Positions 53,780 through 63,092 of a stretch of DNA of 64,000 nt are shown here, piece by piece. This DNA is from DAHUYF01 sp035553515 (lineage in GTDB: Bacteria; Pseudomonadota; Alphaproteobacteria; ATCC43930; CGMCC-115725). The notes beneath the pieces are model-generated. The model was not told the DNA's origin and searched no databases. It worked only from the letters and a program-made list of their open reading frames with translations. Made by a program: the position numbers and the translations under genes. The number at the start of each line of letters is the position of its first letter. Position 1 is the stretch's first letter. The stretch lies in contig DATNDG010000006.1 in assembly GCA_035553515.1 (NCBI GenBank), positions 1 through 64,000 on the forward strand, in the 5' to 3' direction.

Positions 53780-56320
53780 ATGGCACTAACCGATCTCGCG
53801 ATCTGGTCGACCACGCTGCCCGTGGCCGAGGCACTGCCCGAGGTCGAGGCGGCGCTCGCCCGCAGCGGCGCCGCGGTGCTCCAGGCGCCGCCCGGCGCGG
53901 GCAAGACGACACTGGTGCCGCTGGCGCTGCTCGATGCGGCGTGGCTTGGCGGCGGCCGCATCGTGATGCTGGAGCCGCGGCGGCTGGCTGCACGCGCGGC
54001 GGCTCGGCGGATGGCCGACATGCTCGGCGAGGCGGTCGGCCAAACCGTGGGCTATCGCACGCGCCTCGACACCCGCATCGGCCCCCGAACGCGGATCGAG
54101 GTGGTGACCGAAGGCATTTTGCTTCGGCTCATCCAGGACGACCCCGCGCTCGACGGCATCGGTCTTCTCGTCTTCGACGAGTTCCACGAGCGCAATCTCG
54201 ATGGTGATCTCGGCCTTGCGCTGGCGCTGGAGACCCGCCGCCATCTGCGGCCCGAGCTGCGGCTCCTCGTGATGTCCGCGACGCTGGAGGTAGAGCGCGT
54301 GGCGCAGCTCATCGGCGACGCATCGGTGGTGAGCAGCGCCGGCAAGAGCTTTCCGGTGGCGCTGCGCTATCTCGAGCGTCCGGCGCCAGACCGGCTCGAG
54401 CGAGCAGTCGCCGCCGCCATCTGCCGCGCTCTCGCCGACAATGATGGGAGCCTGCTGGCCTTTCTGCCGGGTGGTGGCGAGATCCGCCGCGTCGCGCGTC
54501 TCGTCGAGGAGTTCGCGCAACCGCCCGAACTCATCGTGGCGCCGCTCTATGGCGATCTGTCGCAAGGCGCACAGGACGAGGCCATTCGTCCGGCGCCCGC
54601 CGGCGCGCGCAAGATCGTGCTGGCCACAGCGATCGCCGAGACCAGCCTCACCATCGAGGCCATCCGAATCGTCATCGACAGTGGCTTGATGAGGGTGCCG
54701 CGCTTCGATCCCGCGAGCGGCATGACGCGCCTCGATACGGTGCGCGTCTCGCAAGCCTCGGCCGAGCAGCGGCGCGGCCGCGCCGGACGGCTCGGACCCG
54801 GCATCTGCTACCGGCTTTGGCCCGAAGCGGAGCAGGCGCTGCTGCGGCCCTATACCGCGCCCGAGATCCTCGAGGCCGATCTGGCACCGCTCGCGCTCGA
54901 GCTTGCGCGCTGGGGCGCAGCCGATCCCCCCGCGCTTTCCTGGCTCGACGCGCCGCCGGCCGCAGGCTTCGCCCAGGCGCGCGCCCTCCTGGGGGAACTC
55001 GGCGCGCTCGACGCTTCGGGCCGCATCACCGCCCATGGTACGGCAATGGCGCGGCTCGCGCTTCATCCGCGGCTCGCGCACATGGCGCTCTCCGCACGCG
55101 AGCGCGGCTGGGGCGTCATCGCCAGCGAAATCGCCGCCTTGCTCGCCGAGCGCGATATCCTGCGCGCGACGCCCGGCCATCGCGACGCCGACATGCGGCT
55201 GCGCATCGAATTGCTGCGCGAGCGCGGCGAAGCACGCCACCTTCCGCCGGGTCTGTCGCTCGAGCGAGGCGCGGCAGAGCGGGCGCGCCAGACGGCGAGG
55301 CTGCTGCAGCGCCAGCTTGACCTGCGTGGCGACGACGCCTCGCCGCCCGGCACCGCCGGGCGGGTCCTGGCGCAGGCCTATCCCGACCGCATCGCTCAGC
55401 GCCGATCCGGCGCGGTCGGGCAATTCCTGCTCTCCAACGGCCGCGGCGCCGAGCTGCCAACGACCGATCTGCTCGCCGCCGAGGAGTTCCTTGCCGCGGC
55501 CGAGCTCGACGGCGAGCGGCGCCTCTCCCGCGTCTTCCTTGCCGCGCCGCTCAGCCGCGCGGAGATCGAGGAGGATTTCGCCGCACAGATAGAGACGGTC
55601 GAGACCATCGCTTGGGACAGTCGCGCGCAGGCGGTCATGGCGCGACGTCAGGAGCGGCTCTTCGCCTTGGTGCTGAGGGATGAAGCGCTCGCGATCCCGC
55701 CGCCCGAGCGGGTTGCTGCCGCGCTTCTTCAGGGCATCCGCGAACTCGGCCTCACCGTGCTGCCGTGGAGCCCGGAGGCCGAGAAGCTGCGGGCGCGTGT
55801 GCAGTTCCTGCGGCGGCTCGAGAGCAAAACCGAGTGGCCCGATCTCGACGACGAGGCGCTGCTTGCCGGGCTTGAGGAATGGCTAGGACCCTATCTCGGC
55901 GGCATCACGCGCAGGACGCAGCTCGAGCGGCTCGACCTCAACGAGATTCTGCGCGCGCGGCTCAGCTTCGAGCAGCTTCGTGCGCTCGATAAGCTAGCGC
56001 CGACCCATGCGACGGTACCGAGCGGCTCGCGCCTGCCGATCGACTATGGCGGCGAGGCGCCGGTGCTCGCGGTACGCCTGCAAGAGATGTTCGGCGCCGC
56101 GGAGACGCCGAGGATTGCCGGCGGGCGCGTTCCCTTGCTGCTGCACCTGCTTTCACCGGCCGGACGTCCGCTGCAGGTGACGCGCGACCTGACCGGGTTC
56201 TGGCGCGGCAGCTATCCGGCGGTGCGCGGCGAGATGCGTGGCCGTTATCCGAAGCATCCCTGGCCCGAGGATCCGATCATCGCGCCGCCGACGGCGCGGG
56301 CGAAACGCAAGACACCGTAA
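53780..56320 (+). CDS. hrpB: ATP-dependent RNA helicase HrpB
   Basis: An 846-residue DEAH-type helicase. Walker A PPGAGKTTLVPLAL near residue 36, LLVFDEFHERNLDGD, VMSATLE, the helicase-C motif AEQRRGRAGRLGPG and the C-terminal HrpB domain (YGGEAPVLAVRLQEMFG, HLLSPAGRPLQVT, SYPAVRGEMRGRYPKHPW) are complete. Length fits the family (about 810-850). The cellular role in bacteria is poorly known. AGGTG precedes the ATG. It converges with the phosphodiesterase gene, 16 nt apart. Confidence 0.95.
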   Translation: MALTDLAIWSTTLPVAEALPEVEAALARSGAAVLQAPPGAGKTTLVPLALLDAAWLGGGRIVMLEPRRLAARAAARRMADMLGEAVGQTVGYRTRLDTRIGPRTRIEVVTEGILLRLIQDDPALDGIGLLVFDEFHERNLDGDLGLALALETRRHLRPELRLLVMSATLEVERVAQLIGDASVVSSAGKSFPVALRYLERPAPDRLERAVAAAICRALADNDGSLLAFLPGGGEIRRVARLVEEFAQPPELIVAPLYGDLSQGAQDEAIRPAPAGARKIVLATAIAETSLTIEAIRIVIDSGLMRVPRFDPASGMTRLDTVRVSQASAEQRRGRAGRLGPGICYRLWPEAEQALLRPYTAPEILEADLAPLALELARWGAADPPALSWLDAPPAAGFAQARALLGELGALDASGRITAHGTAMARLALHPRLAHMALSARERGWGVIASEIAALLAERDILRATPGHRDADMRLRIELLRERGEARHLPPGLSLERGAAERARQTARLLQRQLDLRGDDASPPGTAGRVLAQAYPDRIAQRRSGAVGQFLLSNGRGAELPTTDLLAAEEFLAAAELDGERRLSRVFLAAPLSRAEIEEDFAAQIETVETIAWDSRAQAVMARRQERLFALVLRDEALAIPPPERVAAALLQGIRELGLTVLPWSPEAEKLRARVQFLRRLESKTEWPDLDDEALLAGLEEWLGPYLGGITRRTQLERLDLNEILRARLSFEQLRALDKLAPTHATVPSGSRLPIDYGGEAPVLAVRLQEMFGAAETPRIAGGRVPLLLHLLSPAGRPLQVTRDLTGFWRGSYPAVRGEMRGRYPKHPWPEDPIIAPPTARAKRKTP

Positions 56321-56336
56321 GACCGGACGCCCGCGC

Positions 56337-57155
56337 CTACTCGTCGATCTGCGCGCCATCTTCATAGAAGGGATAAGGCCCGGCATAGCGGCCGATCACC
56401 GCGGTGTGGCTGACGAAGCCGCCCTCCTTCCAGAGATGCAGCTGATAGCCCGGCGGCTCCAGGATGAAGACCGGAGGGCCGTTGGGGCTCAGATCGAGCG
56501 CCACCTGATGCGCGGTGCTGGGTGCCGTGCTGGCGATGGCGCGGCGGCCGATCGGCGCCTGGATCGAGCGGTGCAGATGCCCGCACAGGACACGCTCGAC
56601 CTGCGGATGGCGCGCGAGGATCTGGGCGAAGCGCTCGGCGCCGTCCAATCCGACCCGATCCATATGAGCGATCCCGGTGGCGAAAGGCGGGTGGTGCATG
56701 ATGATAAGCGTCGGCCGATCGGGCGCCTGCGCCAGCGAACGGTCGAGCCAGTCGAGCCGCTCCTCGCAGAGCCGGCCGCCGGGCTCGCCCGGAATCACCG
56801 TGTCGAGGCCGATCAGGCGCACCGGATAGTCCTCGACGGCGTATTGGAGAAAGCCCGTCTCGGGCAGATACCCCTCGGGGCGAAAAGCCTGCCGCATCGC
56901 CTCGCGCTCGTCGTGATTGCCGGGAATGAGGTAGATCGGCTTGCCGAGCGGCGCGAGCAGCTCGCGCAGCAGCGCGTATTCCTCGGGCCGGCCGAAATCG
57001 GTGAGATCGCCGGTGCCGACGACGATGTCCGGGGCAGGATCGAGAGCGGCCACCGCCTCGACCGCGCTGCGCAGGCAGGAAGCGGTATCGATGACGCGGT
57101 ACGCGATCTTGCCGCGAGCCTTGATGTGGAAGTCGGTGATCTGCGCAATAAGCAT
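56337..57155 (-). CDS. CpdA-like metallophosphoesterase (cyclic nucleotide phosphodiesterase)
   Basis: A 272-residue calcineurin-like enzyme. Metal-site motifs follow in the class III cNMP phosphodiesterase order: AQITDFHI, VGTGDLTDFG, IPGNHDER, IIMHHPPFATG and VLCGHLHRS. E. coli CpdA hydrolyses cAMP with the same motifs. A class III cyclase is coded elsewhere in this window, which makes a cAMP role plausible. The ATG at 57155 follows GAGG. Confidence 0.9.
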   Translation of the reverse strand: MLIAQITDFHIKARGKIAYRVIDTASCLRSAVEAVAALDPAPDIVVGTGDLTDFGRPEEYALLRELLAPLGKPIYLIPGNHDEREAMRQAFRPEGYLPETGFLQYAVEDYPVRLIGLDTVIPGEPGGRLCEERLDWLDRSLAQAPDRPTLIIMHHPPFATGIAHMDRVGLDGAERFAQILARHPQVERVLCGHLHRSIQAPIGRRAIASTAPSTAHQVALDLSPNGPPVFILEPPGYQLHLWKEGGFVSHTAVIGRYAGPYPFYEDGAQIDE

Positions 57156-57349
57156 CGGAGCCTCACAGGGCCAGGAGCGCGTCGGGGCAGGCCGGGTCAA
57201 CTTGCTGGCGCAATGATATTTCAGGGGCGGCGCCTAAGCTAGCTGCGGCCGCGGAGGGTATGGCATTCGCCGGGGCTTGGGCCTATGGTTCGCCCCCTTC
57301 GGTCCCGGGGAGGGCCCGGCTTGCGCGGGTCGCGACGGAAGAACGAGTA

Positions 57350-59260
57350 ATGGTGCATACCACCGCGAACGGCACACCCTCAGCCACGGAGAAGGCGCGC
57401 CAGAGTCTGGTTATCGGCGCGCTCGGAGTGGTCTACGGCGACATCGGTACGTCGCCGCTCTACACGGTGAAGCAGTGCTTCGAGGACGTGCACCACGTCA
57501 CTCCGACGGCGGTGTTGGGCGTCCTGTCGCTGATCGCCTGGGCACTCTTCATCGTCGTCACGCTGAAATACGTCATCGTCATCATGCGCGCCGACAACCG
57601 CGGGGAGGGCGGCATCCTCGCACTCACCGCTTTGGCGCTGCGCGCCACCGGCCGCGGCTCCACGGCCTATGGCTGGATCCTCGCGGCGGGGCTGGTCGGC
57701 GCGGCGCTCTTCTATGGGGACGGCGTCATCACCCCGGCGATCTCCGTGCTCTCCGCCGTGGAAGGCCTCAAGGTCGCCACGCCGCTTTTCGAGCCCTACA
57801 TCCTCCCCATCACCATCGTGCTGCTGGGCGGGCTCTTTATGCTGCAGCGCGGCGGCACCGCCCAGATCGGCGGCTTCTTCGGGCCAGTCATGGTGCTTTG
57901 GTTCGTCGTCATTGCCCTGCTCGGCGCCCTCGAGATCGCCCATAACCCGCGCATCCTCTTTGCGCTCAACCCGGTCTACGGGCTCAGCTTCTTCGTCGCC
58001 GACCCGCCCCGCGGCTTCGTTCTGCTGGGAGCGGTCGTGCTGGCGGTCACCGGCGCCGAGGCGCTCTATGCCGATATGGGCCATTTCGGCGCGCAGCCGA
58101 TCCGCCGCGCCTGGCTTTACTTCGTCTTCCCGGCGCTGTTGCTCAATTATTTCGGCCAAGGAGCGCTGCTCATCAGCGCGCACGATCCGCAGGCGATCCA
58201 GCGCGTGCTGGAAAATCCGTTCTATCGCCTGGCGCCGGGCTGGTCGCTCTATCCCCTCGTCATCCTCGCCTCGGCGGCAACCATCATCGCCTCTCAGGCG
58301 GTCATCTCCGGCGCCTTCTCGATGACCCGTCAGGCGGTGCAGCTCGGCTACCTGCCGCGCCTCGAGGTGCGCCACACTTCCGAGCAGGAGATCGGCCAGA
58401 TCTACGTCCCGCGCGTCAACCTCCTGCTGCTGATCGCGATCATCGGGCTGGTGCTGGGCTTCCGCTCGTCCGACAATCTCGGCGCCGCCTATGGCATCGC
58501 CGTCACGGGCACGATGAGCATCACCACCGTGCTTGCTCTCGTTTACATGTACGGCGTGCGCCAGTGGAATCCGGCGCTCGCCGCCTTGCTCTTCGGCTTC
58601 TTCCTCACCGTCGACCTCGCCTTCTTCGGCGCCAATCTGCTGAAGGTCGAGGAAGGCGGCTGGTTCCCGCTGGTCGTCGCAGCCCTCGTCTATACGATGA
58701 TGACCACATGGCGTTCCGGGCGGCGCGTGCTGCAGCGGGAGCGCGAACGGGACGCGCTGCCGCTCGAGACCTTCATCAGCACGCTGCGTCCCGGCCGGCC
58801 GCCGCGCGTTCCCGGCACCGCGGTGTTCATGACCGGCAACATCAGCGTAGTGCCGAACGCTCTGCTCCACAATCTCAAGCACAACAAGGTGCTGCACGAG
58901 CGGGTCGTGCTGATGACGGTGCAGACCGAAGACATTCCCCATGTCGCCGACGAGCAGCGCCTCGAAATCCGCCATCTCGAGCAGAACATGCACACTATAA
59001 CGCTGCACTATGGCTTCATGGATCAGCCCAACATCCCGCGTGCGCTGGCCCAATGCCGGGTCATGCAGTTTCACTTCAACCTGCTCGAGACTTCGTTTTT
59101 CGTCGGCCGCGAGAAGCTTGTCGCCGGCAAGCGCGCCCGCCTCTGGGTCTGGCGCAAGCGCCTGTTCATCATGCTCTCCAACACCATGCTGGATGCGACC
59201 GAATTCTTTCGCATCCCGACCAATCGCGTCATCGAGCTCGGCGGCCAGATAGAGATCTGA
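57350..59260 (+). CDS. kup: Potassium uptake protein Kup
   Basis: A 636-residue K+/H+ symporter of the KUP family with about twelve membrane helices and a soluble C-terminal domain. GVVYGDIGTSPLYTVKQCF near residue 30 is the family signature, followed by LFYGDGVITPAISVLSAVEG, YADMGHFGAQPIRRAW and NYFGQGALLIS. The C-terminus ends NRVIELGGQIEI as usual. The start at 57350 gives the normal length; an ATG at 57260 would add a Gly/Pro/Arg leader. Confidence 0.95.
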   Translation: MVHTTANGTPSATEKARQSLVIGALGVVYGDIGTSPLYTVKQCFEDVHHVTPTAVLGVLSLIAWALFIVVTLKYVIVIMRADNRGEGGILALTALALRATGRGSTAYGWILAAGLVGAALFYGDGVITPAISVLSAVEGLKVATPLFEPYILPITIVLLGGLFMLQRGGTAQIGGFFGPVMVLWFVVIALLGALEIAHNPRILFALNPVYGLSFFVADPPRGFVLLGAVVLAVTGAEALYADMGHFGAQPIRRAWLYFVFPALLLNYFGQGALLISAHDPQAIQRVLENPFYRLAPGWSLYPLVILASAATIIASQAVISGAFSMTRQAVQLGYLPRLEVRHTSEQEIGQIYVPRVNLLLLIAIIGLVLGFRSSDNLGAAYGIAVTGTMSITTVLALVYMYGVRQWNPALAALLFGFFLTVDLAFFGANLLKVEEGGWFPLVVAALVYTMMTTWRSGRRVLQRERERDALPLETFISTLRPGRPPRVPGTAVFMTGNISVVPNALLHNLKHNKVLHERVVLMTVQTEDIPHVADEQRLEIRHLEQNMHTITLHYGFMDQPNIPRALAQCRVMQFHFNLLETSFFVGREKLVAGKRARLWVWRKRLFIMLSNTMLDATEFFRIPTNRVIELGGQIEI

Positions 59261-59399
59261 GCGCCGCCTTCGCATCCCGCGGTTGTGTCAATTCTTCGTG
59301 CCGCGAGTGTGGCCGAACTTTGTCTCTGCCCATCCGTTCTTCCTTTAGCGCCGGCGCCTTCGCGACGCCGGGAGTCGCACGGTCAATGAGGAATGAGCT

Positions 59400-59813
59400 A
59401 TGCCCTTCGACGGTACCGGCTACGAAGGCCGCATCGAGGCCCTCGACAAGATGGACAAGGTCATCGATCTGCTGGCCCGCGAGGATCGCTGGTGCAAACA
59501 ACAGCTGCGGTCCTATGACGGCCGGCGCTGCATCCTCGGCGCCATGATGGCAGCGGATGCGACGATTGCTCTGAAAGAGCCGATCCTGCTGGCAATCAAG
59601 CAGGTTACCGGGCGCGATTACCTGCGGATCGAGATGTTCAACGACCATCCGCTGACCACCCATGGCCTGGTGTTGCGGGTGCTCAACCAGGCCCGCGAGA
59701 ACATCGTCCTGGGGGTCGTGGAGCGGACACCGGTCCCGGCATCGGCAAGCGCCGGCACGTGGTTTGCCGGGTCGCTGAAGCCGCTCGCGCGGCTGCGCCA
59801 GCTTTTCGGCTAG
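59400..59813 (+). CDS. DUF6197-like hypothetical protein
   Basis: A 137-residue protein. The arrangement RWCKQQLRSYDGRRCILGAM, followed by helices with FNDHPLTTHGLVLRVLNQA, resembles the DUF6197 family, in which a conserved Trp-Cys and a DGR-C element recur. The function of that family is not known. No signal peptide or membrane helix is seen. A GAGGAATGAGCT stretch upstream could supply the ribosome site. It stands alone between kup and a hairpin-rich gap. Confidence 0.65.
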   Translation: MPFDGTGYEGRIEALDKMDKVIDLLAREDRWCKQQLRSYDGRRCILGAMMAADATIALKEPILLAIKQVTGRDYLRIEMFNDHPLTTHGLVLRVLNQARENIVLGVVERTPVPASASAGTWFAGSLKPLARLRQLFG

Positions 59814-59832
59814 CCCGCCCGACCGCCGCAGT

Positions 59833-59908
59833 CCCCGCCGTGGCGGCGGGGGCCGCGTCCGGCGGCCCGCCGGTTGGTGTGACGCGGTCGCCCGCCCGCT
59901 AGCGGGCG
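59833..59908. terminator. Tandem GC-rich hairpins after the DUF6197-like gene
   Basis: CCCCGCCG-TGG-CGGCGGGG at 59833-59851 is an 8-bp stem-loop, and CGCCCGCTAGCGGGCG at 59893-59908 is a perfect 16-nt palindrome. They lie between the end of the DUF6197-like gene and the end of the opposing exporter gene. Neither has a T-run, so termination is likely but would not be of the simple intrinsic type. Confidence 0.45.
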
Positions 59909-60090
59909 TGGCGGCTCGCATTGCAGCCATGCGCGGCCTGCTCGGCCTTGGCGGCCGATGGGGCGGGCCTGATGCGCGCCCTCCTCAGCGATTACCCAGC
60001 CGGGCTGATGTACCTCCTTGCCGCGCTGATCGCGCTTGCGCCCACCGCACTGCCGCGGACGGTTTTCGCCGAAGCGGTCGGCGAGCAGGC

Positions 60091-61617
60091 TTAGTGCTCG
60101 GCGCCGCCGTGAGCCGGTGTGGTGCGCAACGGCAGCTCCTTCAGGAAGGCGGAGATCACCACGCTCACCGCGGTCAGCACCGCGCTAATGGCAAAGACCA
60201 GGTGAAACGCCGACACCAACGCGGGCATGAGCAGCGCATGCTGCGCCGGCGTCAGATGCGCCGCCGCATCAGGTCCGCTTTGCAGCACCTCGACGCCGAG
60301 CGCGCCGCCGGCAACCGCCAGGCCGCGGGCGAGCGCCGCCAGGAATACCGACCACAGGATGGCCGCGCCGAAAGAGCCGCCGAGCGAACGGAAAAAAGCG
60401 ACAGTGGCGGTCGCAACGCCGATATCGCGCGGCTCCGTGGCATTCTGCACCGCCACCAGCATCACCGGCATGGATGAGCCGATGCCGGTGCCGAGCAAGC
60501 CCATATAGGCCATTGCGGTCGTCGGCGCGCTCGTTGCGTCCATCGTCGCCAGCAGCGCGAAAGCCAGGGTGCTGGCGGAGAGTCCGATCAGGGGATAGGC
60601 CTTGTAGCGGCCGGTGCGCCGCATGAGCTGGCCGGCGGTATAGGCGCCCACTACCGTCCCCGCCATCAGGGGGATCAGCAGCACGCCTGAATCGCCCGCA
60701 CCGACGCCGGTGACCAGCTGCAGGAACACCGGCAGCAGGACGACGCCGCCGAACATGGCCATCGCGACGATGAAACTCGCGAGGTTGGCGGTGCGGATCA
60801 GCCCGCTGGCGAAGAGGCGCGGCGGCAGCACCGGCTCTGGCGCACGCAGCTCCTGCAGAATCACCGCGGCGATGAGCAGCGGCGCGACCGCGATCATCGT
60901 CAACAGCGTGGGCGACGTCCAGGCGTAGCTGATGCCGCCCCAAGTAAAGATCAGCAGCAGGTCGGTCACCGCGAGGGTGAGCAGCGCGGCGCCCAGATAG
61001 TCGATCCGGCGGCGGGTGCGGGGTGTCACCAGTGCGGCGAGCGCCCGGCGGCAAAGGATGAACGCGGCAATGCCGACCGGCAGGTTGATCCAGAATACCC
61101 AGCGCCAGCTCAGATAATCGACGAAAATGCCGCCCAGCACGGGCCCGCCGACGCTCGCGGTCGCCCAGACGCCGCTCAGATAGGCCTGATACCGGCCGCG
61201 CTCGCGCGGCGAGATGACATCGGCAATGATCGCCTGCGCCATGCTGATGAGGCCGCCGCCGCCCAACCCCTGAAGCGTGCGTGCGGCGATGAGTTCGGGC
61301 ATGGTTTGCGCAAAACCGCAGAGCAGCGAAGCGGTGACGAAGATGAGAATTGCGATCTGCAGCATCGCCCGGCGCCCGAAGAGATCGCTGAGCTTGCCGT
61401 AGATCGGCGTCGATGCGGTCGAGGTCAGCAGATAGCCGGCGACGATCCAGGACAGGTGCTCGAACCCGCCAAGCTCGCCGGCGATCGCCGGCAGCGCAGT
61501 CGCGACGATGCTTTGGTCCAGCGCGGCGAGCGCCATACCAAGCAAGATCCCGCTCAGGATCGTAAGGATCTCGCGATGGCTGAAGGACCGGGCCTGGACG
61601 GCGCCGGACTCGATCAT
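60091..61617 (-). CDS. DHA2 family MFS exporter (EmrB/QacA type)
   Basis: A 508-residue, 14-helix drug:proton antiporter type protein. The motif LDQSIVATALPAIAGELGG near residue 30 and YLLTSTASTPIYGKLSDLFGRR are typical; GPVLGGIFVDYLSWRWVFWI is the motif C region. GGGAG lies before the ATG at 61617. No membrane-fusion partner gene (EmrA-like) is beside it, so it may act alone. It is divergent from the sigma factor gene across about 95 nt, and could be regulated with it. Confidence 0.9.
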   Translation of the reverse strand: MIESGAVQARSFSHREILTILSGILLGMALAALDQSIVATALPAIAGELGGFEHLSWIVAGYLLTSTASTPIYGKLSDLFGRRAMLQIAILIFVTASLLCGFAQTMPELIAARTLQGLGGGGLISMAQAIIADVISPRERGRYQAYLSGVWATASVGGPVLGGIFVDYLSWRWVFWINLPVGIAAFILCRRALAALVTPRTRRRIDYLGAALLTLAVTDLLLIFTWGGISYAWTSPTLLTMIAVAPLLIAAVILQELRAPEPVLPPRLFASGLIRTANLASFIVAMAMFGGVVLLPVFLQLVTGVGAGDSGVLLIPLMAGTVVGAYTAGQLMRRTGRYKAYPLIGLSASTLAFALLATMDATSAPTTAMAYMGLLGTGIGSSMPVMLVAVQNATEPRDIGVATATVAFFRSLGGSFGAAILWSVFLAALARGLAVAGGALGVEVLQSGPDAAAHLTPAQHALLMPALVSAFHLVFAISAVLTAVSVVISAFLKELPLRTTPAHGGAEH

Positions 61618-61711
61618 GGTGACTCCCGCTCCACGAGGCGCATAGCTAACGCAAAGCCGCGACACCTCCAAGTCCGCAGGATGAGCAGCAACCCTGCCGG
61701 CGGAAAAGCCG

Positions 61712-62353
61712 ATGTCCCCAGCCGCGCGAGGGAATAAGATCGCAGTTGCCGGGGTCTACCCGGCCATGGATGGGTCGCGGGGGCTTCCATTGGCAGCTGA
61801 GACGACGCGCCGGCGCTTCGACGAGGTGGCGCTGCCGCATCTCGATGCAGCCTACAACCTGGCGCGCTGGCTTACCCGCAACGATGCCGACGCTGCCGAT
61901 GTCGTGCAGGAGGCAGTGCTGCGGGCGCTCACCTATTTCGACGGCTATCGCGGCGGTAACGGCAAGGCCTGGCTGCTTGCCATCGTGCGCAACACGTGCT
62001 TCCGCTGGCTCGAGCGCAACCGCCCGGCCGGTGTGATGCCGCTTTCCGTCGAGGCCGAGGCGGAACTCGACGCTGCGACCGCCCGGCCCGAATTCGACGC
62101 CCCACCCGACCCGGAGGCGCTGCTGACACGACGGCGCGACGCGGCGCTCCTCAACGAGCTCGTCGCCGAGCTGCCGCCGCTCTTTCGCGAGATCCTGGTG
62201 CTGCGCGAGCTGGAGGAGCTGTCCTATCGCGATATCGGCGAGGTATTGGGCGTGCCAATCGGGACCGTGATGTCCCGGCTGGCGCGGGCGCGCGGGCTGC
62301 TGAAGGAAGCCTGGGCGCGGCGCGGCGCGCAAGGAGCAAACCATGGACTGTGA
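61712..62353 (+). CDS. ECF-type RNA polymerase sigma factor
   Basis: A 213-residue sigma factor. Region 2 runs through DAAYNLARWLTRNDADAADVVQEAVLRAL, with the sub-segment DAADVVQEAVLRA conserved. Region 4 has ELPPLFREILVLRELEELSY, then the helix-turn-helix YRDIGEVLGVPIGTVMSRLA. The start may be 61712 or the ATG at 61766 nearer to region 2; neither ribosome site is strong. The next gene, its likely anti-sigma factor, overlaps by 11 nt. Confidence 0.92.
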   Translation: MSPAARGNKIAVAGVYPAMDGSRGLPLAAETTRRRFDEVALPHLDAAYNLARWLTRNDADAADVVQEAVLRALTYFDGYRGGNGKAWLLAIVRNTCFRWLERNRPAGVMPLSVEAEAELDAATARPEFDAPPDPEALLTRRRDAALLNELVAELPPLFREILVLRELEELSYRDIGEVLGVPIGTVMSRLARARGLLKEAWARRGAQGANHGL

Positions 62354-63089
62354 CGACCTGCGCGCCCTGGTGCAGCGCTACGTCGATGGCGAGCTCGCGC
62401 CGGAGCTCCGTGCCGAGGCCGAGACGCATCTCGGCGGCTGCGCCGATTGCCGCCGGCTGGCGGAGCAGCAGCAGCGCTGGCGCCAGGCGGTGCGCGGCGC
62501 CCTCTCCTATCATCGCGCACCCGAGACCCTGCAGCGGAGCGTGGCGGCGATGGCGGCGCGCGCGGACCGGCCCGCTCCCCGCGCGCACTGGCGCGGTTGG
62601 GCGATGGCGGCCTCGATACTGCTCTCGGTCGCGCTCTCCTCAGGCGTCACGACCTATCTCGTCGCCCCCTCGCCGCAACAGCCGGTGATGCAGGAGGTCG
62701 TGGCAAGCCACGTCCGCTCGCTGATGGCCGATCACCTGACCGATGTCGCCTCGTCGAATGAACACACCGTGAAGCCCTGGTTTCACGGCAAGCTCGATTT
62801 CGCGCCACCGGTCGAGGATCTCGCGGCCCACGGCTTTCCACTGATCGGCGGGCGGCTCGACTATCTCGACCGGCAGGCTGTGGCGGCCCTGGTCTATCGG
62901 CACGCGCAGCACCCAATCAACCTTTTCGTCTTTCCGTCGCCCGGGCCGGACACGCCCGTCTCTTCGGCGGTCGAGAACGGCTACAACATCCTGCATTGGC
63001 GCTCGGGCGACATGATGTTCTGGGCGGTGTCGGATCTGGAGGCGCGGGAACTGGCGAATTTCGCGCGGCTGATGCGCCATCCAGGGTGA
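62343..63089 (+). CDS. Zinc-finger anti-sigma factor, membrane-anchored
   Basis: A 248-residue protein. The N-terminal anti-sigma zinc domain has the HxxxCxxC motif (HLGGCADC, His29, Cys33, Cys36), typical of ZAS proteins that bind ECF sigma factors. A single membrane helix (GWAMAASILLSVALSSGVTTYLV, about residues 85-107) leads to a periplasmic domain of about 140 residues, which may sense envelope stress. The family often reacts to redox or envelope signals, unproven here. Overlap with the sigma gene implies tight stoichiometric coupling. Confidence 0.92.
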   Translation: MDCDDLRALVQRYVDGELAPELRAEAETHLGGCADCRRLAEQQQRWRQAVRGALSYHRAPETLQRSVAAMAARADRPAPRAHWRGWAMAASILLSVALSSGVTTYLVAPSPQQPVMQEVVASHVRSLMADHLTDVASSNEHTVKPWFHGKLDFAPPVEDLAAHGFPLIGGRLDYLDRQAVAALVYRHAQHPINLFVFPSPGPDTPVSSAVENGYNILHWRSGDMMFWAVSDLEARELANFARLMRHPG

Positions 63090-63092
63090 TTT

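Noticed and set aside
57380..59275. 631-codon frame antisense to kup
   Set aside because: Low-complexity, charged shadow of the kup reading frame.
59972..60094. 40-codon frame on the plus strand with one hydrophobic stretch
   Set aside because: Overlaps the end of the DHA2 exporter gene, has no family support and is too short to judge; could be a gene remnant.
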